The position numbers and the translations under genes are program-made. From NCBI RefSeq assembly GCF_001712795.1, contig NZ_KV757622.1, positions 141,527 through 205,526 on the forward strand: a DNA stretch of 64,000 bases. The letters run 5' to 3'. Position 1 is the first letter of the stretch. Each line of letters begins with the position of its first letter. Positions 36,772-45,262 of this stretch are shown here, piece by piece. The stretch comes from Nostoc sp. KVJ20. GTDB taxonomy: Bacteria > Cyanobacteriota > Cyanobacteriia > Cyanobacteriales > Nostocaceae. Below the pieces are notes generated by a model. The model saw only the letters and a program-made list of their open reading frames with translations, was not told the origin of the DNA and did no database searches.

Positions 36772-37296
36772 CTAAAAATCAAAACAACTGTCATTAAGAG
36801 ATTTTTTCTGACCAGATACCGCCGGCAATGCCGTCTTTTCTACTGCCTCGACTAAAGACCGTGCAACGCGGTCTGCATAAGGACGGGATAAAGACCAAAT
36901 CAGGGGCGATAACCATCCCCGTAGTGTTACAGAATAAGACAAACAAGTACCACAAACCGTTGACTCTACTTGATAAGTCACCCTTTCCTCAATTCCAGGA
37001 ATTGCCATTACTCGGATACTCAGCATCTCTCTAGGATTGACGCGTTCCACAAAAATTCTGATGGGAATCGGCGAAAAGCGTGTGACAGCTTGAAAAATTA
37101 ATCCTGGTTTGGGTACTAATCCGTGGGGAACATTAGTACTCTTAAGTTGTGGATGCCAGGAAACATCTGTTAAGTCAACCACTTTTTGCCACAGTTCATC
37201 TACAGAAGCAGAACTAATCTCTCGATACGTCCACACCAGAGAGGCGCAAAACCGACGACGTTTGCGGTGGATGAATTTGGATAACCAACCTTGCAT
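36772..37296 (-). CDS. SRPBCC (START-like) family protein
   Basis: A 174-residue basic protein with the SRPBCC pattern: SLVWTYREISSASVDELWQKVVDLTDVSWHPQL at the start, then PGLIFQAVTRFSPIPIRIFVERVNPREMLSIRVMAIPGIEERVTYQVE and a C-terminal helix DRVARSLVEAVEKTALPA. The fold binds hydrophobic ligands; no catalytic role is evident. ATG at 37296 (MQGWLSKF) is chosen because GGAGGAGG lies 8-10 bases upstream; the longer frame to 37362 would add 22 residues (MSVVAHHTRVTRKSLERRR) translated through that ribosome-binding site. Confidence 0.8.
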   Translation of the reverse strand: MQGWLSKFIHRKRRRFCASLVWTYREISSASVDELWQKVVDLTDVSWHPQLKSTNVPHGLVPKPGLIFQAVTRFSPIPIRIFVERVNPREMLSIRVMAIPGIEERVTYQVESTVCGTCLSYSVTLRGWLSPLIWSLSRPYADRVARSLVEAVEKTALPAVSGQKKSLNDSCFDF

Positions 37297-37747
37297 TTTC
37301 CTAATCCTCCTCCTCTCTAGAGACTTTCTGGTAACTCTGGTATGGTGTGCAACTACGCTCAAACCCTAAATTAAAACTTTCTCAAAAATTCACTAAACAT
37401 AGTAAGCCTCGATTCGGTACAGACCCTAACAGCCAATATCAGCAATATGGCAAAAAATTTCTGAGTAGCACGGTTAAAGCCTTAATACCTCAAGGTTGGA
37501 ACTAAAATCTAGTCTCTATACCAGAATATTCCAATTAAGAATTTCAAAAAAAACTAATTCAATATACAAGCCTATACGCATTTGAGGGAAAATAACTCTA
37601 GTGATGCCCATCAATCGTATAAATGCTTAACCAGTAAGAAAAAGCGGGTTGGGCAAATAGAGCTAGATTGTTGGCGCGTGTTTCCCCCAAATTTTAAAAT
37701 GAAAAATTTGTGGCTTTCTGGAAATTGTAATTTAGGTTCGGGAATCT
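37297..37747. other. Divergent intergenic region between SRPBCC gene and hemF
   Basis: Promoters of both genes should lie here. No coding frame is supported: a frame at 37582-37812 overlaps hemF's start without ribosome-binding site. No clear operator or hairpin was seen. Confidence 0.45.
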
Positions 37748-38788
37748 ATGTTGACCAACTCGCAAACACCAACTGTAGAAGCAGTATCATCCAAATCTTT
37801 GCCAGCACCTGACGCTCAGACTAGAGTCAGTCAGTTTATGAAACAGCTGCAAGACGAAATTACTGAATCATTAGGAAAACTAGATGGTGTGGCTAAGTTT
37901 CATGAAGATAGTTGGGAACGCCCAGAAGGAGGTGGAGGGCGATCGCGCGTGCTGCGAGATGGTGCAATATTTGAACAAGCAGGTGTAAATTTTTCTGAAG
38001 TTTGGGGTTCCCATTTGCCAGCTTCAATTTTAGCCCAACGCCCGGAAGCAGCAGGGCATGGCTTTTATGCCACTGGCACTTCAATGGTGCTACATCCTCA
38101 TAATCCTTACGTACCCACAGTTCATCTAAATTATCGCTACTTTGAAGCGGGGCCAGTTTGGTGGTTTGGTGGTGGTCTTGACTTGACACCTTATTACCCA
38201 TTTGCTGAAGATGCGGCACATTTACACAAAACGTTAAAACAGGCTTGTGACCAACATCACCCAGAATATTACCCAGTATTTAAACGGTGGTGTGATGAAT
38301 ATTTCTACCTCAAGCATCGTGACGAGACACGGGGAGTAGGTGGTCTGTTTTTTGATTACCAAGATGGTCAAGGTGCTTTATATCGCGGCCCAAATCCCGA
38401 CGGAGAAGCGGCTAATTATAGCAACCAGGTGGGAACACCAGCAACCCGCAATTGGGAAGATTTGTTTGGTTTTGTGCAAGACTGCGGCAGAGCATTTTTA
38501 CCAGCCTACGTACCAATTGTAGAACGGCGGCATGGGATGGAATATGGCGATCGCCAACGGAATTTTCAACTCTACCGTCGGGGAAGATATGTAGAATTTA
38601 ACTTGGTTTATGACCGAGGCACCATTTTTGGTCTGCAAACCAACGGACGCACCGAATCAATTCTCATGTCCCTACCACCTTTAGTGCGCTGGGAATACGG
38701 CTATCAACCGGAACCCAATTCCCCTGAAGCCGAGTTGTATGAAACCTTCCTTAAGCCTCAAGATTGGATCAACTGGACAGCTAAATAG
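37748..38788 (+). CDS. hemF: Oxygen-dependent coproporphyrinogen III oxidase
   Basis: HemF oxidatively decarboxylates coproporphyrinogen III to protoporphyrinogen IX using O2, in the heme and chlorophyll pathway. The 346-residue protein has the family blocks FHEDSWERPEGGGGRSRVLRDG, the active-site FYATGTSMVLHPHNPYVPTVHLNYRYFE, WWFGGGLDLTPYYP, HRDETRGVGGLFFDYQDG and YVEFNLVYDRGTIFGLQTNGRTESILMS. A short N-terminal extension of about 25 residues precedes the conserved region. ATG at 37748 follows a weak GGTTCGGG sequence. A solitary gene with repeat arrays downstream. Confidence 0.97.
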   Translation: MLTNSQTPTVEAVSSKSLPAPDAQTRVSQFMKQLQDEITESLGKLDGVAKFHEDSWERPEGGGGRSRVLRDGAIFEQAGVNFSEVWGSHLPASILAQRPEAAGHGFYATGTSMVLHPHNPYVPTVHLNYRYFEAGPVWWFGGGLDLTPYYPFAEDAAHLHKTLKQACDQHHPEYYPVFKRWCDEYFYLKHRDETRGVGGLFFDYQDGQGALYRGPNPDGEAANYSNQVGTPATRNWEDLFGFVQDCGRAFLPAYVPIVERRHGMEYGDRQRNFQLYRRGRYVEFNLVYDRGTIFGLQTNGRTESILMSLPPLVRWEYGYQPEPNSPEAELYETFLKPQDWINWTAK

Positions 38789-38843
38789 TGCTGAGTGCTG
38801 AGTGCTGAGTTAGGAGTCAGGAGTTAGGAGTCAGGAGTTATGA
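38789..38843 (+). repeat. Heptamer tandem repeats (GTGCTGA and GAGTTAG/GAGTCAG)
   Basis: Three GTGCTGA units are followed by about five alternating GTTAGGA/GTCAGGA units directly after the hemF stop codon. Similar GAGTTAG arrays occur at 39402-39436. Confidence 0.85.
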
Positions 38844-39032
38844 TCCTGATCTTCTCTTTCTCATCTCCCTCACTCCCCACTCTCCACTATTTTGATGAGT
38901 TAAACTACTAAAGTTAAGCACTTAGCAGAAAAAGGTGACAATTTTAGCTATACCTTGTTAATCTCAAGTGACAGCATTAGAAAATTCTGCAACTAGTTAA
39001 TCTTACATAGGAATGGCACGGGGAGGGCTTTA

Positions 39033-39401
39033 GTGATTCATATAGACCAAAAAACTTATACAACCCAAGACGGAAACACCGTTATTGTCCTGACACCAGC
39101 AGGTCGCCTAGATATCACCACTGCTTGGCAATTTCGCCTGAAGTTACAGGAGTGTATTTCCAAACTCAGTCGCCATGTAGTTGTAAATTTGGCTCAGGTA
39201 AATTTTATTGATAGTTCTGGTCTTACTTCTTTAGTCGCAGGAATGCGCGATGCTGATAAAGTCAAGGGTAGTTTCCGCATTTGCAATGTACATCCAGAAG
39301 CCAAACTCGTGTTTGAAGTGACGATGATGGATACTGTTTTTGAAATCTTTGAAACAGAAGAGGAAGCTTTAGAAGGTGTACCTCGTAGCATTGCCAGTTA
39401 G
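39033..39401 (+). CDS. STAS-domain anti-sigma factor antagonist-like protein
   Basis: A 122-residue single-domain protein of the SpoIIAA/RsbV class. The strand VIVLTPAGRLDITTAWQFRLKLQECIS and the helix-loop FIDSSGLTSLVAGMRDADK carry the phospho-acceptor Ser (S61 or S62). It should be switched by a serine kinase of the RsbW type and a PP2C phosphatase; none is adjacent. The start is GTG at 39033, preceded by GGGGAGGG at about 11 bases. It could act on a sigma factor regulator or on a partner-switch that is not sigma-linked. Confidence 0.9.
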   Translation: MIHIDQKTYTTQDGNTVIVLTPAGRLDITTAWQFRLKLQECISKLSRHVVVNLAQVNFIDSSGLTSLVAGMRDADKVKGSFRICNVHPEAKLVFEVTMMDTVFEIFETEEEALEGVPRSIAS

Positions 39402-39436
39402 AAAAGAGTTAGGAGTTAGGAGTTAGGAGTTAATTG
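39402..39436 (+). repeat. GAGTTAG heptamer array
   Basis: Four to five tandem units of AGTTAGG directly follow the STAS gene stop codon; an STRR-type heptanucleotide array. Confidence 0.85.
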
Positions 39437-39465
39437 AAAATTCATGACTCATAACTTTATCTTAT

Positions 39466-40062
39466 TCAATACTGATTTCGCTTGGTGTAGCGATAAGGCC
39501 CCATAATCGCTCCCCAGGTTGCTTTTCCAGTAGTTGGATCAATTCCCTTGTCATAGCTATAAAATTCTGCCCCTGTAGCTGCAAAACCCAAGGAAACATA
39601 CACAGTATTGCCAAGATAAGTAAAGCTACAACGAGTGTCTGGTAGTGGGGTAGCAGTGAACTTATAGCGATCGCAAGCTAGTTCTTCCTGACTAACTGTT
39701 AGGATACAACCTGGCAGTAAATCCAATTGTTCGGGTGTCAGTGTGTTGAGTAGAGCAGGGTTATGACCTGCGCCTCTTAATGCACCTGGATCTTGAGGCA
39801 TATAATATTGTACTTCCACGGTTGCGTCAGAGTCGCTCCCCTGACGCAAGCGGATAATTCGCTGGCGATAAGGTTGATCTAGGGTAATAACGTTAGCCTG
39901 TTCGGCAAACAAGGTAATACTATCTTCTGTGAAGAGATTAACTGGTCTTTGCCACAAGCGCAGGTGGACATACCAAACTGGTTCTGCTATGGCTTGTTCC
40001 CGATTATCAAATTCACCAGCTAGGTACTCACCTAAAGCAATTAACTGTGGCGAGAAGTTCAT
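39466..40062 (-). CDS. CpcT/CpeT family phycobiliprotein chromophore lyase
   Basis: A 198-residue protein of the CpcT/CpeT family, lyases that attach bilin to Cys-153-type sites of phycocyanin or phycoerythrin beta subunits. It has the family order LGEYLAGEFDNREQAIAEPVWYVHLRLWQRPV, FAEQANVITLDQPYRQRIIRL, LLPGCILTVSQEELACDRYKFTA and TGAEFYSYDKGIDPTTGKATWGAIMGPYRYTKRNQY. Phycobilisome structural genes are not nearby, so whether it acts on phycocyanin or as a paralogue cannot be told. It is divergent from thf1, with 213 bases between the starts. Confidence 0.9.
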   Translation of the reverse strand: MNFSPQLIALGEYLAGEFDNREQAIAEPVWYVHLRLWQRPVNLFTEDSITLFAEQANVITLDQPYRQRIIRLRQGSDSDATVEVQYYMPQDPGALRGAGHNPALLNTLTPEQLDLLPGCILTVSQEELACDRYKFTATPLPDTRCSFTYLGNTVYVSLGFAATGAEFYSYDKGIDPTTGKATWGAIMGPYRYTKRNQY

Positions 40063-40275
40063 AAATGCGATAAAAGAATCATTAAGGATGATAATTTTTT
40101 TTGGCTAGTTTTTTAGGAGAAAAGGTCTTAATCCCCTGTGGCTACTAGCTTATAAAATACTTCTGATTTGTCTACATTGTAAATGAAACTGTCACCAGCT
40201 AAAAGCTCAACTTGGCAAAGTAGCCTTTAAGCGAGAAAATAAAGATACGTCGCCCTTAACATTTCCTTTTTCTTT

Positions 40276-40983
40276 GTGAATAACGTCCGTACAGTCTCTG
40301 ATACAAAACGAACTTTCTACAATCTTCACACCCGTCCGATCAACACTATTTATCGTCGGGTAGTAGAAGAATTGATGGTGGAAATGCATCTGCTGTCAGT
40401 AAATATCGATTTTAGCTACAATCCAATTTATGCCTTGGGTGTCGTCACTACTTTTGACCGCTTCATGGAAGGCTATCAACCCGAACGGGATCAAGAATCA
40501 ATTTTTAACGCCCTATGTCGGGCTATAGAACAAGATCCGCAACAATTTCGACAGGATGCTGAAAGATTGCAAGCTGTAGCTAAAGGTTTGCCAGTTAAAG
40601 ATTTAATTGGTTGGCTAGGCCAAACTACTTATTTAGATAGAGATGGTGACTTACAAGCACAACTGCAAGCGATCGCCAATAATCCTAACTTTAAATACAA
40701 CCGTTTGTTCGCAATTGGTGTATTTTCGTTATTAGAGCAGTCAGATCCCGGATTAGTCAAAGACGAAAAACAACTCACTGAGGCATTGAAAGCGATCGCT
40801 GCCGGTCTGCACCTCTCCGATGACAAACTCAACAAAGATTTGGAATTATACCGTTCTAACCTAGACAAAATGGCGCAAGCATTGATAGTGATGGCAGATA
40901 TGCTCTCAGCCGATCGCAAAAAACGCGAGCAACGTAAACAACAATCAACTACACCAGTTGCTCCACCAAGTTCCAACGAATAG
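40276..40983 (+). CDS. thf1: Thylakoid formation protein Thf1/Psb29
   Basis: A 235-residue protein required for photosystem II biogenesis and FtsH complex stability. It carries VRTVSDTKRTFYNLHTRPINTIYRRVVEELMVEMHLLSVN, YNPIYALGVVTTFDRFMEGYQPERDQESIFNALCRA and the C-terminal coiled coil ADRKKREQRKQQ. The start codon is GTG at 40276. It is divergent from the CpcT-like gene, placing two photosynthesis maturation genes back to back. After it comes a large inverted repeat. Confidence 0.93.
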   Translation: MNNVRTVSDTKRTFYNLHTRPINTIYRRVVEELMVEMHLLSVNIDFSYNPIYALGVVTTFDRFMEGYQPERDQESIFNALCRAIEQDPQQFRQDAERLQAVAKGLPVKDLIGWLGQTTYLDRDGDLQAQLQAIANNPNFKYNRLFAIGVFSLLEQSDPGLVKDEKQLTEALKAIAAGLHLSDDKLNKDLELYRSNLDKMAQALIVMADMLSADRKKREQRKQQSTTPVAPPSSNE

Positions 40984-40995
40984 TTAAGAGTAATT

Positions 40996-41062
40996 CAATT
41001 TTAGATTTTAGATTTTAGATTTTTACTTCAATCCAAAATCTAAAATTGAAAATCTAAAATTG
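40996..41062. repeat. Inverted TTTTAGA heptamer arrays between convergent genes
   Basis: CAATTTTAGATTTTAGATTT on the left and its AATCTAAAATTG complement on the right, with a short unpaired centre, form a long hairpin between thf1 and the holin-like gene. It may serve as a terminator for both. Confidence 0.75.
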
Positions 41063-41101
41063 CCAGAGTTAAGATTTATGAATAACTCCTAACTCCTAAC
41101 T

Positions 41102-41464
41102 TTAGACGCCCAATAGTTTGTAGATTAAGCTGTTAATTATAGTCAGTGCAAATGCCCCAATCACAGCACTCCAAATACCGTAACGTAAGCGAAAGCCCTC
41201 TACTAGCCAAGCCGCAATACTAAAACAAACTACGGCAATCATAAATGTGAAAATGCCGGATAGTAAATCCAAGGTAAGTAAATTTGGTACTGCAAAAACG
41301 AGGCTTAAAATCGGTCTAACTATTGCTGTCACGATCCCAAGCACTGCGGCAGAAAGAAAGGCTTTACCTGGAGTTTCAATTTCAACTCCCAAAGGCAACT
41401 TGCTAATTATCAATAAGCTGATAGCTGTTACTACCCAAACAATTAAAAGCGTCACGATATTCAT
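41102..41464 (-). CDS. Phage holin family (4-TM) membrane protein
   Basis: A 120-residue hydrophobic protein with four predicted membrane helices (IVTLLIVWVVTAISLLIIS; KAFLSAAVLGIVTAIVRPILS; LLSGIFTFMIAVVCFSIAAW; GIWSAVIGAFALTIINSLI). The pattern with AxVLGIVtAIVRPIL matches the 'Mycobacterial 4-TMS phage holin' Pfam family, which is widespread in bacteria and not linked to phage here. The role is unknown. Confidence 0.85.
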   Translation of the reverse strand: MNIVTLLIVWVVTAISLLIISKLPLGVEIETPGKAFLSAAVLGIVTAIVRPILSLVFAVPNLLTLDLLSGIFTFMIAVVCFSIAAWLVEGFRLRYGIWSAVIGAFALTIINSLIYKLLGV

Positions 41465-41763
41465 GCCACAACCCCTGAAACGTGAATGGCAATTGGTGAT
41501 AAATTACTTTAGTTTATCGGTGGAAAAATCTTTAAAGCTCAACCAATTATTTATAAATTAGCAGAGAATTTTCTCTGACCGAATTTTATTTTAGATATCT
41601 TTAGGTTTGCCACAAAGCTTGAAGGGGGAGTGGGGAATGAGGGAGTAAGGGAGCAGGGGGAGCAGGGGAAGAAAATTAATAACCAATGCCCCATACCCCA
41701 TGCCCCATGCCCTACATTATCTTTTAAGAGTAGGTTGGGCTTGTTTGGTTTGGGTGCTGGCGC

Positions 41764-42354
41764 TTAAGGCGCTGGTGAGCTAGGAACCGCCGTAGGTAAG
41801 GGTACGGAATTAGGTGCTAAGGGAAATTTAGGGGCAAGATTCCCTTCGGGATTGATACCTGGAACTGGTGTATCACCAGGATTTATGGGGAAAGAGGGGA
41901 TAGCAGGCTGGTTTGGTAAGCTTGTGGGTGGTTGAGATGGGCCAGGAATAATTCCCAAAGAAACGCGATCGCCTCCTACTTGCCGTAGTAAATCTAATGT
42001 CTCAATCACATCATTATAAGTTGCTGTGCGCGAAGCATTCAGCACCACAACAGCACTGGGATTTTGTTGGAGATACTGTTTTAACGTTTGTCCCAAATCC
42101 TCCCGTTTTATAGGCTGTTTTTCTATGTAAGTATTGCCAACGGCATCGATAGTCACAATCAGACTTCCACTCTGTGACGTTATCCCAGATACTAAACTGG
42201 GACTGGCTTTGGGCAAATCAACATTTATCGCCTGTTGCCGTGTAAATTGTAATGCCGCTAACAAAAAAAACGTCAGGATACAAAAAACAACATCAATTAA
42301 AGGGATGATTTGAATTTGGACTTCTTCAATTGGAGTATGTAGATTAACTTTCAT
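41764..42354 (-). CDS. exbD: ExbD/TolR family energy-transducing protein with proline-rich tail
   Basis: A 196-residue protein with a single N-terminal membrane helix containing the ExbD Asp (IQIIPLIDVVFCILTFFLLAA, Asp near residue 21) and a periplasmic domain (SLIVTIDAVGNTYIEKQPIKREDL; NPSAVVVLNASRTATYNDVIETLDLLRQVGGDRVSLGI). The last about 55 residues are an unusual low-complexity tail rich in Pro (PSQPPTSLPNQPAIPSFPIN and onward), not part of classical ExbD. It follows exbB by 42 bases. With ExbB it forms a proton-driven motor; no TonB is present in the window. Confidence 0.9.
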   Translation of the reverse strand: MKVNLHTPIEEVQIQIIPLIDVVFCILTFFLLAALQFTRQQAINVDLPKASPSLVSGITSQSGSLIVTIDAVGNTYIEKQPIKREDLGQTLKQYLQQNPSAVVVLNASRTATYNDVIETLDLLRQVGGDRVSLGIIPGPSQPPTSLPNQPAIPSFPINPGDTPVPGINPEGNLAPKFPLAPNSVPLPTAVPSSPAP

Positions 42355-42396
42355 GTCTCACTATAAAGCCTGGTTTCGGAGTTGAATTTTTGACTA

Positions 42397-43125
42397 TTAA
42401 TTAGGTGCATTCGGGGGTTCAGGTGGTTCAGGCAACCGAGTCTTTCCTGGCTTGCGAGGTGGAGTGAAACTCTCCCGCACAATTGCTGATGTAATATTAC
42501 TAAAGTCAGGCGGGGACTGGTGATAGAGCAATTCCATCTCATTCCCTGCTTTACGAAAAACTTTAACTTGGTTGACGACAAAACTTTGAAATAGGCGGTA
42601 AAATACCAAACTAATGATGGCAACTATTAGCCCTGCTGCCGTACTAATTAAGGATTCACCAATACCAGTAGTCACTCCAGCAGTAGATTCAGTTCCTAAA
42701 TCGCCAATCCGAATTGAGCGCAGAGACTGGATTAAACCTAAAACTGTACCTAATAATCCTAGCAGGGGTGCGAGGGCAATCACGGCTTCTAAAAGCTTTT
42801 CACCTCGCCGCATTCCAGCCAATTCATCTTCTGCTGTAGCCTCAAGTGCTAATCGAAAGGTTTCTGCATTACTTTTTGTTAAGCGTAGAGGGGCGTAAAG
42901 AAAACGCCCAACTGGCTGATGGCTTGCTTGTCTTGCAATGTCCGCAGCTACTTGCCAATTATCCTGGGCAGCATCTAGGATGCGATCGACTATTTGCTTT
43001 TCCTGAGTCAAAATTCTTAACCAGAACCACAAACGCTCGAAAATCACACTCAAAGCCAGAATCGACAAAATGAGCAAAGGCCACATCGCTGGCCCGCCCT
43101 TATAAAACAAATCTAAAATATCCAC
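42397..43125 (-). CDS. exbB: ExbB/TolQ/MotA family proton channel protein
   Basis: A 242-residue membrane protein of the ExbB/TolQ/MotA class. It has an N-terminal membrane helix (GPAMWPLLILSILALSVIFERLWF), a cytoplasmic stretch and two further helices in LEAVIALAPLLGLLGTVLGLIQSLRSI and GIGESLISTAAGLIVAIISLVFYRLF, with the family Thr/Gly residues (GLLGTVLGLI). It powers uptake or a motor using proton flow. The tail is Pro- and Lys-rich. It lies directly upstream of exbD on the same strand; the target transporter is not in this window. Confidence 0.92.
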   Translation of the reverse strand: MDILDLFYKGGPAMWPLLILSILALSVIFERLWFWLRILTQEKQIVDRILDAAQDNWQVAADIARQASHQPVGRFLYAPLRLTKSNAETFRLALEATAEDELAGMRRGEKLLEAVIALAPLLGLLGTVLGLIQSLRSIRIGDLGTESTAGVTTGIGESLISTAAGLIVAIISLVFYRLFQSFVVNQVKVFRKAGNEMELLYHQSPPDFSNITSAIVRESFTPPRKPGKTRLPEPPEPPNAPN

Positions 43126-43445
43126 TGTTTAAGTTTCCTCCCTCCATGACTAGAGCAAATGTGCTTAAGCATTTTAATTCTAGAGATTAATGCAAAATGA
43201 GGGACTTCAAAAATATAAATTTCTCGAAAACCTCAAAATACAGTGTAAAGATGGCATATTTGACTCAGACTGCTTTACAAGTATTGGAGCAAAAAGCCCA
43301 CCGCTTATAGTCGTGGGAGTGTCAAAAACTTTCTGCTGGATAGGCGATTGAATGATAGACCGATAATTTTTGGCATACTTTTGCTAGACTTCCTTGTAAC
43401 CTGGAGTTGCACTACAGGATATTTTCACGTGAAGGAGAGCAAATT
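43126..43445. other. Intergenic region upstream of trmB
   Basis: No gene supported. The only long plus-strand frame (43348-43563) overlaps trmB in another frame. The ribosome-binding site of trmB (AAGGAG at about 43432-43437) is at the right end. Confidence 0.4.
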
Positions 43446-44099
43446 TTGGCAGCAGTCCGAGTCCGCCAGCATGTTAATCCACTTGGTAAAAAGTATCAAA
43501 CACCAGCAAATCCCCTTGACTGGGAAAAAGTTTATGCAAAGCCAAATCAACCACTACATCTAGATATTGGCTGCGCTAAGGGACAGTTTTTGCTGAATAT
43601 GGCCAAGATAGAACCCAACTGGAATTTTCTCGGCTTAGAAATTCGGGAACCGCTGGTGGTGGAGGCGAATAAGTTACGTTCTGAGTTGGCTTTAACAAAC
43701 CTGCACTACTTGTTTTGCAATGTGAATAACTCATTGCACTCACTTTTATCTTCTCTGCCTCCAGGAAGTTTACAACACGTTACAATTCAATTCCCCGATC
43801 CTTGGTTTAAAACCCGCCATGCGAAACGTCGTGTAGTCCAACCAGAATTAGTGGCAGATTTAGCGAAATATCTTGCGGTTGGGGGATTTGTATTTCTGCA
43901 ATCAGATATGGAATTTGTCGCTGTGGAAATGCGCGATCGCTTTGCGGAAAATCCAGATTTTGAGAAAATTGGTACAGGAGAATGGTTAACTGAAAACCCC
44001 TTACCAGTTCCAACAGAAAGGGAAATAGGTACGCAAAAAAAGGGTGAACCTGTTTATCGGGCTTTGTTTGTTAGGCGAGAAGTTGTAAATGAAGAGTAG
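43446..44099 (+). CDS. trmB: tRNA (guanine-N7-)-methyltransferase
   Basis: TrmB forms m7G46 in the variable loop of tRNAs using SAM. The 217-residue protein has the SAM-binding block LHLDIGCAKGQFLLNMA, NFLGLEIREPLVVEANKLRSELALTN, and the catalytic/tRNA-binding ITIQFPDPWFKTRHAKRRVVQPELV and QSDMEFVAVEMRDRF. TTG at 43446 is preferred because AAGGAG lies 8 bases upstream and homologues begin AAVRVRQH; the longer frame would start at a TTG at 43407. A solitary gene. Confidence 0.94.
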   Translation: MAAVRVRQHVNPLGKKYQTPANPLDWEKVYAKPNQPLHLDIGCAKGQFLLNMAKIEPNWNFLGLEIREPLVVEANKLRSELALTNLHYLFCNVNNSLHSLLSSLPPGSLQHVTIQFPDPWFKTRHAKRRVVQPELVADLAKYLAVGGFVFLQSDMEFVAVEMRDRFAENPDFEKIGTGEWLTENPLPVPTEREIGTQKKGEPVYRALFVRREVVNEE

Positions 44100-44516
44100 T
44101 GATGGTGTGCGATCGCATAGTACTATAAATGCCAAATCTAGCTTTTTATCTGGATATTTTAGAGATTATATGTTTTCCCAAGTTGATCTAAAGTAACTAG
44201 AAATTAGACATTCTCTATCAATTTCCAACATTTTCGGGACATAAATATTTTAGTTAATGATCGCAATTGCCTGAGATATCAAATTTGAATTGGTATCCGA
44301 TAGTTTATAGCTTGAGTAAATGATATATGCCCCTACAGAAAAATAGGGGCGAATTAAAATTTATCGTTTTTTAGTGACATAAAAGTTTTATTTCTGTCTA
44401 CTTTAGGGTTCTTAAGATATAGAGTGAGTAGCTTCTTTTTTCCTAAGATAAGGACATATTAGGCAATTACACTGATTAGTAATAGTCAATAGTCAATAAA
44501 TCAGAGGTAAATCAAC
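44100..44516. other. Leader region of the peptide operon
   Basis: AT-rich DNA with the promoter of the 44517 operon. A 7-bp GC hairpin (GCCCCTA / TAGGGGC, 44329-44350) lies after trmB and may help end its transcript. Short AGTCAAT repeats precede the first start codon. No -10/-35 pair could be set with confidence. Confidence 0.45.
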
Positions 44517-44762
44517 ATGGAAGCGAAAGAAAAAAAGTATAACAGTCAAATTGAAATTAGCGATTTGATTGATGATGCTGTGAAAAATGCTGTGGCACGT
44601 CGGAATGAAGTTTTGGATTCAGAAGAAACTTTATTATCTATGTCTGACGAAGAAGCAAGAAGTGTTGCAGGTGGAGTATCAAAATTAGTTCCCGTAATTC
44701 TTGGTAAGTTTCCTATTCCTACAACGATAGGACTGATAGCAACTGAACCCTTATATTCATAA
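44517..44762 (+). CDS. Double-glycine leader RiPP precursor peptide 1
   Basis: An 81-residue peptide with GAGG 9 bases upstream of ATG 44517. The leader (residues 1-53) is charged and helical (QIEISDLIDDAVKNAVARRNEVLD) and ends MSDEEARSVAGG, a Gly-Gly cleavage site for a C39 peptidase. The core, 54-81, is hydrophobic (LVPVILGKFPIPTTIGLI) and ends EPLYS. That tail resembles the PLYG motif of the second precursor but with Ser in place of Gly. It is the first gene of the operon and the best candidate for a second substrate, or a diverged one, of the radical SAM enzyme. No homologue can be named from memory. Confidence 0.8.
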   Translation: MEAKEKKYNSQIEISDLIDDAVKNAVARRNEVLDSEETLLSMSDEEARSVAGGVSKLVPVILGKFPIPTTIGLIATEPLYS

Positions 44763-44789
44763 AGATTCTCTCCACTGGAGGCTCAATTG

Positions 44790-45227
44790 ATGAAAGATAT
44801 TACCGTTGATAAAACTACACTTTGCCCCAGTGCTAGACCAGAATCTGAGGATAGTGTTGTTTTCGGAATCATCAGTGGAACAGTTGCAGAACCCCGTGTA
44901 ACTTATCTTAAACAGCCCTTGCCTATCACTAATGAACTGATAGCAAAAGCTAGTCCAATTACACCTGCTGAAATTTTTCGGACGGCGGCAGCTTGTGCCA
45001 CTAAAGGTTGCCAGCATTTTGATGGACAAGATTGCCGTCTAGCAATGCGAATTGTAGAAAAGTTACCGCCAGTGGCAGAAGAACTACCCCCCTGTTCCAT
45101 ACGCCGAGATTGTCGGTGGTGGCAACAAGAAGGGAAAGCAGCTTGTATGCGTTGTCCACAACTGATTACAGATAACTACAATCCGTCTGAAGTTGCAATT
45201 CAAGTGTCAAAACTAGCTGCCAGTTAA
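44790..45227 (+). CDS. Cysteine-rich accessory protein of the RiPP operon
   Basis: A 145-residue protein; ATG at 44790 with GGAGG 8 bases upstream is preferred to TTG 44787. Eight Cys fall at about 12, 69, 74, 82, 102, 108, 119 and 122 (ACATKGCQHFDGQDC, PPCSIRRDCRWW, ACMRC). The spacing suits Fe-S cluster or zinc binding. An N-terminal segment (SVVFGIISGTVAEPRVTYL) looks like a beta domain. I recall similar proteins next to radical SAM natural-product enzymes, sometimes labelled 'nitrogen fixation protein', but not a firm family name. It is 27 bases after precursor 1 and may be an electron carrier or a partner for the radical SAM enzyme. Confidence 0.75.
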   Translation: MKDITVDKTTLCPSARPESEDSVVFGIISGTVAEPRVTYLKQPLPITNELIAKASPITPAEIFRTAAACATKGCQHFDGQDCRLAMRIVEKLPPVAEELPPCSIRRDCRWWQQEGKAACMRCPQLITDNYNPSEVAIQVSKLAAS

Positions 45228-45262
45228 AAGGCTTCCAAATAAAAAATACTCAACTACTGCTT

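Noticed and set aside
41102..41464. Prophage inferred from the 'holin' family gene
   Set aside because: No other phage gene nearby; this Pfam family is chromosomal in most bacteria.
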